DNA of 64,000 bases from NCBI GenBank assembly GCA_018376135.1, contig JAHABX010000008.1, positions 1 to 64,000 on the forward strand, written 5' to 3'. Positions 7,087 through 14,787 of the stretch are shown here, piece after piece. Made by a program: the position numbers and the translations under genes. This DNA comes from Clostridiales bacterium (GTDB taxonomy: Bacteria > Bacillota > Clostridia > Lachnospirales > Lachnospiraceae). Each line of letters begins with the position of its first letter. Position 1 is the first letter of the stretch. The notes under the pieces are model-generated. The model made no database searches and was not told the DNA's origin. It worked only from the letters and a program-made list of their open reading frames with translations.

Positions 7087-7434
7087 ATGAACGAGATTAT
7101 TAAGAACATCGAAGCAGCTCAGTTAAAAGCAGAAGTACCAAGCTTCAGCGTAGGCGATACCGTTAAGGTATATGCGAAGATTAAAGAGGGTAACCGTGAG
7201 AGAATCCAGATTTTTGAAGGAACGGTTCTGAAGAAGCAGGGCGGAAGCAACAGAGAGACCTTTACTGTAAGAAAGAATTCTAACGGTATCGGTGTTGAGA
7301 AGACCTGGCCGTTACATTCCCCGAACGTTGAAAAGGTTGAGGTGGTTCGTTACGGTAAAGTAAGACGTGCAAAACTGAACTATTTAAGAGACCGCGTTGG
7401 TAAGGCAGCAAAGGTAAAAGAGTTAGTAAAATAA
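7087..7434 (+). CDS. rplS: 50S ribosomal protein L19
   Basis: A 115-residue protein at the 30S-50S interface. The family motif region FSVGDTVKVYAKIKEGNRER and the C-terminal RRAKLNYLRDRVGKAAKVKE are present. AAGGAGG lies 7 bases before the start. It is the last gene of the classical ribosome-maturation cluster, although the transcript may continue into lepB-like genes past a weak terminator. Confidence 0.97.
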   Translation: MNEIIKNIEAAQLKAEVPSFSVGDTVKVYAKIKEGNRERIQIFEGTVLKKQGGSNRETFTVRKNSNGIGVEKTWPLHSPNVEKVEVVRYGKVRRAKLNYLRDRVGKAAKVKELVK

Positions 7435-7444
7435 TTTCTGGAGA

Positions 7445-7475
7445 GGGACATATACGAAAGTATCATGTCCCTTTT
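7445..7475 (+). terminator. Terminator-like hairpin after rplS
   Basis: GGGACAT(A)TAC pairs with GTATCATGTCCC around a GAAA loop, followed by TTTT. The short T-tract suggests partial termination before the signal peptidase-like gene. Confidence 0.6.
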
Positions 7476-7495
7476 GTGATAAAGAGGAGATTTTC

Positions 7496-8074
7496 ATGGG
7501 TAGAAGAAAAGGACTGCATTTTCGCAGAAGGAAGAGGATCCATACATCTGCAGTACAGGGAACGCTGATCTGGATCGGGGAGTGTGTGCTTGCATTCGTG
7601 ATCGGATGTATGCTGGTCTATTATTTCATGAGCAGCATGACCTGTATCGGTCAGGCGATGGAACCCAGTATCGGCAGTGGTGATCAGGTGCTGGTGAACC
7701 GGTTCATCTATTCACTGATCCCGCCGAAGAGCGGAGATGTGATCGTATTCAAGCCCAATGGAAATGTAAATTCTCATTATTATATGAGACGTGTGATCGG
7801 CGTGCCCGGAGATACGGTAGTGATCAAAGAAGGGTTCGTCTATGTAAACGGAGAGCTGTTCGAGACCGGGATCGGTAATGAACAGATGGATTATGCGGGG
7901 CTGGCAGAGGATGAGATCACGCTGGGCAAGGAAGAATATTTTGTGCTGGGAGACAGCCGGAATGACAGCGAGGACAGCCGGAATGCAGATATCGGCAATA
8001 TCCGGAAAAAGGACATATACGGGAAGGCGTGGTTCATCCGTTATCCGTGGGATAACTTCGGACTGATTCCCTAA
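7496..8074 (+). CDS. Signal peptidase I homologue lacking both catalytic residues
   Basis: A 192-residue type I signal peptidase fold protein. One N-terminal membrane segment (about 22-44) is followed by the extracellular domain with VIGVPGDTVVIKEG and LGDSRNDSEDSR motifs. The serine of the usual S-M-x-P motif is alanine (GQAMEPS, Ala54), and the lysine of the Y-x-K-R-x-x-G motif is arginine (YMRRVIG, Arg98). The neighbouring paralogue at 8990 keeps both. The reading frame is intact with GAGGAG upstream, so it is not a decaying gene. It is inferred to be an inactive member, perhaps a chaperone or partner of the active enzyme. Inactive SPase-like proteins with accessory roles are known from streptococcal pilus loci; no pilus genes are seen here. 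Confidence 0.85.
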   Translation: MGRRKGLHFRRRKRIHTSAVQGTLIWIGECVLAFVIGCMLVYYFMSSMTCIGQAMEPSIGSGDQVLVNRFIYSLIPPKSGDVIVFKPNGNVNSHYYMRRVIGVPGDTVVIKEGFVYVNGELFETGIGNEQMDYAGLAEDEITLGKEEYFVLGDSRNDSEDSRNADIGNIRKKDIYGKAWFIRYPWDNFGLIP

Positions 8075-8096
8075 AGACAGATAAAGGAGAGAGTTC

Positions 8097-8966
8097 ATGA
8101 ATATTCAGTGGTATCCGGGTCATATGACCAAGGCAAAACGGATGATGCAGGAAAATATAAAGCTGATCGACCTGATTATTGAGCTGGTGGATGCACGAGC
8201 ACCCCTGTCCAGCCGCAATCCGGATATCGATGAGCTGGGAAAGGGCAAGGCAAGGCTGATCCTTCTGAACAAGGCGGATCTGGCAAGTGACCGCTGGAAC
8301 GAGGCATGGTCAGGATATTTTCAGGAGCAGGGCTGCTTTGTGGTTAAGCTGGATTCCAGAAGCAAGGCAGGGATGAAGACGATCCAGAATGTGATTCAGG
8401 AAGCCTGTAAGGAAAAGATAGAAAGAGACAGAAAAAGGGGAATACGGAACCGTCCGGTCCGCGCCATGGTGGTGGGGATTCCCAATGTGGGCAAATCCAC
8501 CTTTATAAACAGTTTTGCCGGAAGGGCATGCGCAAAGACCGGAAATAAGCCGGGAGTGACAAAAGGAGCCCAGTGGATCCGGCTGAATAAGCAGGTGGAG
8601 CTTCTGGATACGCCGGGTATTCTCTGGCCCAAATTCGACGATCAGCAGGTAGGGGTGCGGCTTGCCATGCTTGGTTCTGTCAATGATGAGATTCTGAATC
8701 TGGAGGAGCTCGCCATGGAACTGGGAGTGTTTCTTCGGGAGCACTTCGGGGGAAATCTGAAGGAGCGGTATAAGACGGAGTTTCCGGATGAATTAAGCCC
8801 CCATCAGATACTGGAAAAGATCGCTGAGTCGAGAGCCTGCATCGGAAAGGGCGGCGGTCTGGATCTGGGAAAGGCGGCATCCTTCCTGCTGGATGATTTC
8901 CGCAGCGGTAAGCTGGGCAGGATCACGCTGGAATTTCCAAAGAAGGAAGATGAGAAGGATGGATGA
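8097..8966 (+). CDS. rbgA: Ribosome biogenesis GTPase RbgA (YlqF)
   Basis: A 289-residue circularly permuted GTPase that promotes late 50S assembly around L6 and L16. The permuted motif order is visible: G4 (LNKADL, near residue 60), then G1 (GIPNVGKSTFIN, about 123-134), G2, and G3 (LDTPGILWP, about 165-180). A C-terminal helical ANTAR-like domain follows. The start ATG has AAAGGAGAG upstream, 22 bp after the inactive signal peptidase. Linkage to the ffh-rplS cluster is normal for Firmicutes. Confidence 0.95.
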   Translation: MNIQWYPGHMTKAKRMMQENIKLIDLIIELVDARAPLSSRNPDIDELGKGKARLILLNKADLASDRWNEAWSGYFQEQGCFVVKLDSRSKAGMKTIQNVIQEACKEKIERDRKRGIRNRPVRAMVVGIPNVGKSTFINSFAGRACAKTGNKPGVTKGAQWIRLNKQVELLDTPGILWPKFDDQQVGVRLAMLGSVNDEILNLEELAMELGVFLREHFGGNLKERYKTEFPDELSPHQILEKIAESRACIGKGGGLDLGKAASFLLDDFRSGKLGRITLEFPKKEDEKDG

Positions 8967-8989
8967 GATAAATGGAAAGAGGAACCGGG

Positions 8990-9556
8990 ATGGAAAATAA
9001 CGATTATGAGGAAGAAAAAAACCAGGGTCTTTTGAGAGAGATTCTGGGATTCCTGATGTATGTGGCTGTCGTTGTGGGAGCTACATTCCTGATCATCACA
9101 TTTGTGGGTCAGAGAACCTATGTGAGCGGAAGCTCCATGGAAAATACACTGAGCGACGGAGATAATCTGATCGTAGATAAGCTTACCTACCGCTTTTCGG
9201 ACCCGGAGAGATTTGATATCATAGTCTTTCCCTTCCGGTATGAAGAGCATGTCTATTACATTAAGCGGATCATAGGACTTCCCGGAGAGACGATCCAGAT
9301 CAGGGACGGAGATATCTATGTGGACGGAGAGATCCTGTATGAGTCCTATGGCCGTGAGGTTATGAAGGGAGCAGGACTTGCAGCAGATCCGGTCACACTG
9401 GGGGAGGATGAGTATTTTGTCCTGGGGGATAACCGGAATGACAGCACAGACAGCCGTGATCCCAGTGTGGGAGCCATACACAGAGATGAGATCGTGGGCA
9501 GAGCGTGGGTACGCATCTGGCCGCTGGATAAAATAGGAGTGTTAAAGCATCAGTAA
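8990..9556 (+). CDS. lepB: Signal peptidase I
   Basis: A 188-residue membrane-anchored protease that removes signal peptides from secreted proteins. After a charged N terminus and one membrane segment (about 18-38), the catalytic motifs are intact: SGSSMENT with Ser49 and YYIKRIIGLPGE with Lys92; the conserved LGDNRNDSTDSRD box follows. The ATG at 8990 has AGAGGA 6 bases upstream; an upstream ATG at 8972 would add six residues. The stop overlaps the rnhB start (TAATG). It is the active counterpart of the degenerate paralogue at 7496. Confidence 0.95.
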   Translation: MENNDYEEEKNQGLLREILGFLMYVAVVVGATFLIITFVGQRTYVSGSSMENTLSDGDNLIVDKLTYRFSDPERFDIIVFPFRYEEHVYYIKRIIGLPGETIQIRDGDIYVDGEILYESYGREVMKGAGLAADPVTLGEDEYFVLGDNRNDSTDSRDPSVGAIHRDEIVGRAWVRIWPLDKIGVLKHQ

Positions 9557-10227
9557 TGACGAAAAAGGAAGAACGGCTGAAAAAGCAGCAGGAAAAGCTG
9601 GAAGCGGAGATTGCCAGAATCGAAGGCATGAAAGTATATGAACGGGAATATGAAAGCTACGGGCTGATATGCGGTATTGACGAGGTGGGCAGAGGTCCGC
9701 TGGCGGGTCCGGTGGTGGCGGGAGCGGTTATCCTGCCGCCTGACATTCAGATCCTGTATCTGAATGATTCCAAAAAGCTGACCGAGCGGCGCAGAGAGCT
9801 GCTCTATGATGAGATCATGGAAAAGGCAGTGGCAGTGGGAATTGGTGTGATCAGCCAGGAGCGTATTGATGAGATCAACATCCTGCAGGCAACCTATGAA
9901 GCCATGCGCCAGGCGGTGGGAAAGCTTACGCCCGCTCCGCAGGTGCTCTTGAATGATGCGGTGACGATTCCCGGATTGTCTCAGATGCAGGTTCCTATCA
10001 TTAAGGGGGATGCCAAAAGCCTGTCTATAGCAGCGGCAAGCGTGATCGCAAAAGTGACCCGTGACCGTATGATGGCTGCGCTGGATGAAAAATATCCGGG
10101 CTATGGATTTGCATCCAATAAGGGGTACGGTTCTGCCGCTCATATTGCGGCGCTGAAGGAGCTGGGACCCTGTGAGCTGCACAGAAGAACATTTATCCGT
10201 AATTTTACAGACGGGGGACGGGGATGA
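9556..10227 (+). CDS. rnhB: Ribonuclease HII
   Basis: A 223-residue RNase HII that cleaves the RNA strand of RNA-DNA hybrids and starts removal of misincorporated ribonucleotides. A charged coiled N-terminal extension (1-35) precedes the catalytic domain. The DEVGRGPLAGPVVAGAV motif holds the first two acidic residues; the third Asp is in LLNDAV and the fourth in VTRDRMM. The GYGFASNKGYGSAAH segment is also typical. It overlaps lepB by one base and yraN by four (ATGA). Confidence 0.95.
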   Translation: MTKKEERLKKQQEKLEAEIARIEGMKVYEREYESYGLICGIDEVGRGPLAGPVVAGAVILPPDIQILYLNDSKKLTERRRELLYDEIMEKAVAVGIGVISQERIDEINILQATYEAMRQAVGKLTPAPQVLLNDAVTIPGLSQMQVPIIKGDAKSLSIAAASVIAKVTRDRMMAALDEKYPGYGFASNKGYGSAAHIAALKELGPCELHRRTFIRNFTDGGRG

Positions 10228-10574
10228 ACAATCGGAAGAAAGGGACTGCCTATGAGGAATGGGCTGCCGCCTGGCTTACCCGGAAGGGGATGGAGATCCT
10301 GAAGAGGAATTACCGCTGTCGGCAGGGTGAGATCGATCTGATCGCCAGAGACGGGAAATATCTGGTATTTATCGAGGTCAAATACCGGGGCGTCGGTAAA
10401 GCCGGACATCCGGCAGAGGCAGTGGATCGCCGGAAGCAGGCAAGGATCATACGGGCGGCAAGGCAGTATCTGTTCGAGAACCGGATCTCGGAGGATCAGG
10501 CATGCAGATTCGATGTGGTGAGCATTCTGGGAGAGGAACCGGAGCATATCGAGCATGCATTTGAATGCAGCTAA
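10224..10574 (+). CDS. yraN: YraN family (UPF0102) nuclease-like protein
   Basis: A 116-residue protein of the YraN family with a PD-(D/E)xK-like core: GEIDLIARDGKYLVFIEVKY carries the acidic and lysine positions. Its biological role is unsettled, but it is nearly always near rnhB, suggesting a DNA-related function. Translation is coupled to rnhB through the ATGA overlap. Length is normal. Confidence 0.9.
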   Translation: MNNRKKGTAYEEWAAAWLTRKGMEILKRNYRCRQGEIDLIARDGKYLVFIEVKYRGVGKAGHPAEAVDRRKQARIIRAARQYLFENRISEDQACRFDVVSILGEEPEHIEHAFECS

Positions 10575-10585
10575 GGAGGGGAAGT

Positions 10586-11443
10586 ATGTGGAAGAAGAAA
10601 ACACAGAGCAGTCTCATGTGTCTGAAGGAGAATGCGGGCGTGCCGTATTTTACCTTTCGGAATCTGGAAGAGACCGGACTGGTGCGTCATGGAGTTTCCA
10701 CCCGTATGGGAGGCGTGAGTGAAGGACATCTGTCCTCCATGAATCTGAGCTTTACCAGAGGAGACGATCCGGAAAATGTGAGAGAGAATTTCCGCAGGAT
10801 CGGATCAGCGGTGGGATTTGAACCGGAATCCCTGGTATTATCTCAGCAGACCCACACCACCAATGTCCGGCTGGTAACGGAATCGGACAGAGGGAAGGGC
10901 TATACAAAGCCATTGGATTATAAAAATGTAGACGGTTTGGTCACAAATGTGCCGGGGCTGACTCTGGCAACCTTTTATGCGGACTGCGTGCCGTTGTTTT
11001 TTGTGGATCCGGTACATCGTGCCATCGGACTGTCCCATTCCGGCTGGAAGGGAACTGTAAACCGGATGGGAGCGGTGACGCTGACATGTATGAGAGAAGC
11101 TTTCGGAACGGATCCGGGGGATGTGTTTGCGGCGATCGGACCATCCATCTGTCAGGAATGCTATGAGGTCAGTGAGGATGTGGCACTGGAGTTTAAACGG
11201 GAATTCTGGAAGGATAACGACGAGTGGCTGATCTACCGGAACCCGGACGACAGATATCAGCTGAATCTGTGGCGTGCCAATGAACTGGTGCTTCTGGAGG
11301 CGGGCATCCGGCCGGAGCATCTGGCGGTGACCAATATCTGCACCTGCTGTAATCCGCAGAAGATGTTCTCTCACAGAGCAAGTCACGGGATGAGAGGAAA
11401 TCTGGGGGCATTTCTGAAGCTGGAATGTGAATATTTTCCATAG
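10586..11443 (+). CDS. pgeF: PgeF/YfiH-type laccase-domain protein (peptidoglycan editing factor)
   Basis: A 285-residue member of the DUF152 (multicopper polyphenol oxidase) fold. Metal-site residues are visible in LSQQTHTTNVR, YADCVPLFF, HSGWKGT and ICTCCNPQKMFSHR. In E. coli the homologue removes mis-incorporated L-Ser-containing peptide from muropeptide precursors; other members show purine nucleoside phosphorolysis. AAGGAGG lies 8 bases before the ATG at 10586. It closes the long operon that starts at ylxM. Confidence 0.85.
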   Translation: MWKKKTQSSLMCLKENAGVPYFTFRNLEETGLVRHGVSTRMGGVSEGHLSSMNLSFTRGDDPENVRENFRRIGSAVGFEPESLVLSQQTHTTNVRLVTESDRGKGYTKPLDYKNVDGLVTNVPGLTLATFYADCVPLFFVDPVHRAIGLSHSGWKGTVNRMGAVTLTCMREAFGTDPGDVFAAIGPSICQECYEVSEDVALEFKREFWKDNDEWLIYRNPDDRYQLNLWRANELVLLEAGIRPEHLAVTNICTCCNPQKMFSHRASHGMRGNLGAFLKLECEYFP

Positions 11444-11461
11444 ACCCGGCAAAAAATTGCC

Positions 11462-11490
11462 TAGACAAAAAAGTGCCCGGCTTATAAAAT
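11462..11490 (+). promoter_or_regulatory. Promoter of nagB-nagA
   Basis: TAGACA (11462-11467) and TAAAAT (11485-11490) are separated by 17 bp, about 45 bp before the nagB start. No obvious NagR/YvoA-type operator was recognised. Confidence 0.5.
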
Positions 11491-11533
11491 AAAAACAGCA
11501 GGTTATAAATAATTTATTAAGAGGGTGAAAGCG

Positions 11534-12265
11534 ATGAGAATTATTAAAGCAAAAGATTATGAAGACATGAGCCGTAAGGCAGCGAACGTCATTTCCGCAC
11601 AGGTGATTTTAAAGCCTGACTGTGTGCTGGGACTGGCTACCGGTTCTACTCCGATCGGAACCTACAAGAACCTGATCAAATGGTATGAGCAGGGTGATCT
11701 GGATTTTGGCGATGTGACAACGGTTAATCTGGACGAGTACAAGGGACTGCCAAGAGAGAATGATCAGAGCTACTACTACTTTATGCACAGCAATCTGTTT
11801 GATTTCATCAATATCAATCCGGACAGAACCAATCTTCCGGACGGAACCAATCCGGATGCAGAGCAGGAGTGTGCAAGATATGAGGAAGTGATCCGTGAGA
11901 CCGGCGGTGTAGATCTGCAGCTTCTGGGTCTGGGACACAATGGTCATATCGGTTTCAATGAGCCGGCAGATACCTTTGAGCAGGATACGCACTGTGTAGA
12001 TCTGCAGGAGAGAACCATCGAGGCAAACAAGCGTTTCTTCGCATCTGTCGATGATGTGCCGAAGCAGGCATATACCATGGGAATCGGAACGATCATGAGA
12101 GCAAAGAAGATCCTTGTAGTGATCAGCGGCGAGGACAAGGCTGAGACCGTTAAGAAGGCATTCTTCGGACCGGTTACTCCGCAGGTTCCGGCTTCTATCC
12201 TTCAGATGCATCCGGATGTGACGATTGTTGCGGATGAGGCAGCACTTTCCAAATGTGACCTGTAA
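11534..12265 (+). CDS. nagB: Glucosamine-6-phosphate deaminase
   Basis: A 243-residue enzyme converting glucosamine-6-phosphate to fructose-6-phosphate and ammonia. The phosphate-binding ATGSTPIGTY motif (about 38-47), the catalytic NLDEYKGL region and LGLGHNGHIGFNEP are all present. The ATG at 11534 is preceded by GAGGGTGAAA; a GTG nine bases earlier would sit inside that site. It is followed 14 bp later by nagA, so the pair forms an amino-sugar catabolic operon. Confidence 0.97.
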   Translation: MRIIKAKDYEDMSRKAANVISAQVILKPDCVLGLATGSTPIGTYKNLIKWYEQGDLDFGDVTTVNLDEYKGLPRENDQSYYYFMHSNLFDFININPDRTNLPDGTNPDAEQECARYEEVIRETGGVDLQLLGLGHNGHIGFNEPADTFEQDTHCVDLQERTIEANKRFFASVDDVPKQAYTMGIGTIMRAKKILVVISGEDKAETVKKAFFGPVTPQVPASILQMHPDVTIVADEAALSKCDL

Positions 12266-12279
12266 GCAGGAGGCATCAT

Positions 12280-13395
12280 ATGAAGATTATCAATGCAAAG
12301 GTATACACAGAGGATGGAACCTTTCAGCAGAAGGATGTATATACGGATGGCGATAAGATCGCAGAGCAGAGTACAGACGGCATTGTTGTGGACGGAGCCG
12401 GATGTTATCTGATCCCGGGACTTACAGATGTGCATTTCCATGGATGTGTGGGGCATGATTTCTGCAATGGAACCCACGAATCCATCGAAGCCATGGCAGT
12501 GTATGAGGCATCTCAGGGAATCACCACGATTGTTCCGGCAACGATGACGCTGGGAAGAGATACCCTGAAGGGCATCTGCGAGGCCGCCGGATCCTACCCC
12601 AATGAAAAGGGAGCAATCCTCTGCGGCATCAATATGGAAGGTCCTTTTATTGCGATGGCAAGAAAAGGCGCTCAGAATGGAGATTATGTGCATAAGCCGG
12701 ATGCGGAGATGTTCCGCGAGCTGAATGCGGCTTCCGGCAATATGGTAAAGCTTCTGGCGATCGCTCCGGAAGAGCCGGGAGCCATGGAGTGCATTGACCA
12801 GCTTAAGGATGAGGTTGTTCTGTCGGTGGCTCATACCACGGCAGATTATGAGATCGCGGCAGAGGCATTTGAACATGGAGTCCATCATGTGACGCATCTG
12901 TACAATGCCATGTCAGGGCTTTCCCATCGTGCGCCGGGAGTAGTCGGTGCGGCAGCAGATGACGACCGTGTGGAAGCAGAGCTGATCTGCGACGGCATTC
13001 ATATTCATCCGGCAACGGTACGCCAGACCTTCAAGATGTTCGGAGATGACAGGATCATTCTGATCAGTGATTCCATGGAAGCCACCGGAATGCCGGACGG
13101 CGAGTATGCGCTGGGCGGACAGAAGGTAATCAAGAAGGGCAACTGGGCGACGCTGGAGGACGGCACCCTTGCCGGTTCTGCCACGAACCTGATGGACTGC
13201 CTCCGGGTAGCCGTGCAGAAGATGCAGATCCCGCTGGAAAGCGCTGTGAAGTGTGCAGCGGTCAATTCGGCAAGATCCGTCGGCATCTATGACCGGTACG
13301 GAAGCATCACTCCGGGAAAGACCGCGAACCTGGTGCTTTTGAAGGAGGATGACCTGAGTACGGTAAAAGTAATATTAAAAGGAAAAGAGCTGTAA
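12280..13395 (+). CDS. nagA: N-acetylglucosamine-6-phosphate deacetylase
   Basis: A 371-residue amidohydrolase that supplies glucosamine-6-phosphate to NagB. The metal-site motif DVHFHGCVGHDFCNG (about 50-64), NMEGPFI, the HVTHLYNAM histidines and the late catalytic ISDSMEATG aspartate are present. GCAGGAGG precedes the start. A strong bidirectional terminator follows, separating it from the convergent PRPP synthetase. Confidence 0.97.
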   Translation: MKIINAKVYTEDGTFQQKDVYTDGDKIAEQSTDGIVVDGAGCYLIPGLTDVHFHGCVGHDFCNGTHESIEAMAVYEASQGITTIVPATMTLGRDTLKGICEAAGSYPNEKGAILCGINMEGPFIAMARKGAQNGDYVHKPDAEMFRELNAASGNMVKLLAIAPEEPGAMECIDQLKDEVVLSVAHTTADYEIAAEAFEHGVHHVTHLYNAMSGLSHRAPGVVGAAADDDRVEAELICDGIHIHPATVRQTFKMFGDDRIILISDSMEATGMPDGEYALGGQKVIKKGNWATLEDGTLAGSATNLMDCLRVAVQKMQIPLESAVKCAAVNSARSVGIYDRYGSITPGKTANLVLLKEDDLSTVKVILKGKEL

Positions 13396-13409
13396 ATACG
13401 GTTCTGATG

Positions 13410-13445
13410 AAAAATCGCTGAGGTCGTGAGACTTCAGCGATTTTT
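13410..13445. terminator. Bidirectional terminator between nagA and prs
   Basis: AAAAATCGCTGAGGTC and its near-complement GACTTCAGCGATTTTT close around a GTGA loop. The stem has T-runs on both strands, so it can stop both convergent transcripts. Confidence 0.9.
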
Positions 13446-13462
13446 GGCATCATGAAAAGCGG

Positions 13463-14629
13463 TTATTCCATTCGCTCCAACAGTTCATGGATCTTCCTGG
13501 TCGGATCGTTCACATGCTCTGTGGACACATCATGGTTGATGCAGTCGATGATGGCTGCGAGAAATTTGGTCATGCTGGCTTCCACATAATAGGGACGGGA
13601 GAGAAGCTCCGGTGTCCGATAGTTCAGGTTGGTGGTCACCACATGGCTGAAATAGCCCTTTTGGTAATATTCGTCAAACTTTTCAAAACCTTCGGTGAAC
13701 AGACCAAAGGTGGCACAGATGAAGACACGCCTTGCTCCCCGTTCTTTGATCTGGCGTGCCACATCCAGCATACTCTCACCGGAGGAGATCATGTCATCAA
13801 TGATGATCACATCCTTGCCGGACAGGTCATCTCCAAGAAATTCATGGGCAACAATGGGGTTCTTGCCGTTGATGATGGTGGAGTAGTCTCTGCGCTTGTA
13901 GAACATACCCATGTCCACACCCAGAACGCCTGCAAAATAGACGGCACGTCCCATGGCGCCTTCGTCAGGGCTGATGACCATCAGATGATCTTTGTCGATC
14001 TTCAGGTCAGGCTCTGCCCGAAGCAGTCCCTTGATGAACTGATAGGGCGGGTTAAAACTGTCAAAGCCGTAAAGGGGGATGGCGTTGGACATCCGTGGAT
14101 CGTGTGCATCAAAGGTAATGATGTTGGAGACTCCCATGTCCACCAGCTCCTGAAGTGCCAGGGCACAGTCCAGGGATTCCCGCTGGCTTCTCTTGTGCTG
14201 ACGGCTTTCATAGAGAAACGGCATGATCACATTGATGCGGCGGGCTTTTCCGGTTGCCGCAGAGATGATGCGCTTCAGATCCTGATAGTGATCATCCGGA
14301 GACATGTGATTTTCCTGTCCGCAGAGAGAATAGGTCAGGCTGTGGTTCATCACGTCTGCAAGAATAAAAAGATCTACCCCCCGTACAGAATCGTACAGGA
14401 TCCCCTTTGCCTCTCCGGTCCCAAAGCGGGGGCAGGCGCTGCGGATCATATAGGAATCCTGGTGATAGCCCTGGAAATTCGGTGTTCCAAGGAAGCTCTG
14501 GTTGCTCTTTTCACGGAAGCTTACCAGATATTGATCCACATCACGCGCCAGATCACGGCAACCCTCCAGTGATGCGATCTTCAGTGGAGCGATCGGAAGT
14601 ACGCTCTCATAAGAAAAATTTTCGGACAT
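13463..14629 (-). CDS. prs: Ribose-phosphate pyrophosphokinase, long divergent form
   Basis: A 388-residue PRPP synthetase, about 70 longer than canonical enzymes (around 315). The type I phosphoribosyltransferase motif VIIIDDMISSGESM (about 275-288) and a pyrophosphate-binding region around PFLYESRQHKR are visible. The extra length lies in the N-terminal third and in an extended C terminus. It would make PRPP for nucleotides, histidine and tryptophan. AGGAGGATT precedes the start. It is a single-gene unit convergent with nagBA. Whether it is the only Prs in the genome cannot be told. Confidence 0.85.
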   Translation of the reverse strand: MSENFSYESVLPIAPLKIASLEGCRDLARDVDQYLVSFREKSNQSFLGTPNFQGYHQDSYMIRSACPRFGTGEAKGILYDSVRGVDLFILADVMNHSLTYSLCGQENHMSPDDHYQDLKRIISAATGKARRINVIMPFLYESRQHKRSQRESLDCALALQELVDMGVSNIITFDAHDPRMSNAIPLYGFDSFNPPYQFIKGLLRAEPDLKIDKDHLMVISPDEGAMGRAVYFAGVLGVDMGMFYKRRDYSTIINGKNPIVAHEFLGDDLSGKDVIIIDDMISSGESMLDVARQIKERGARRVFICATFGLFTEGFEKFDEYYQKGYFSHVVTTNLNYRTPELLSRPYYVEASMTKFLAAIIDCINHDVSTEHVNDPTRKIHELLERME

Positions 14630-14726
14630 ATAATCCTCCTGTCTTTTGTCTGAAATACCTAACTTATTTATATCATTTTTATAGACGGACAGTCAACCCA
14701 TATCCATGGAAATTCCCCCGGCGTCA

Positions 14727-14755
14727 TTGCATTTTGTATATAAATTTAGTATAGT
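14727..14755 (+). promoter_or_regulatory. Promoter of the DUF512-der-plsY-gpsA operon
   Basis: TTGCAT (14727-14732) and TATAGT (14750-14755) with a 17-bp spacer, about 30 bp before the DUF512 start. Confidence 0.65.
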
Positions 14756-14787
14756 AAGAACAGAATGTGTGATAAGGATGGAAAAAG

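Noticed and set aside
7496..8074. Frameshift or sequencing error explaining the missing signal peptidase residues
   Set aside because: Two separate codon substitutions (Ala GCG, Arg AGA) in an otherwise intact frame are unlikely to be errors.
13487..14572. 361-codon rightward frame opposite prs
   Set aside because: Shadow of the PRPP synthetase; convergent terminator and motifs support the leftward gene.
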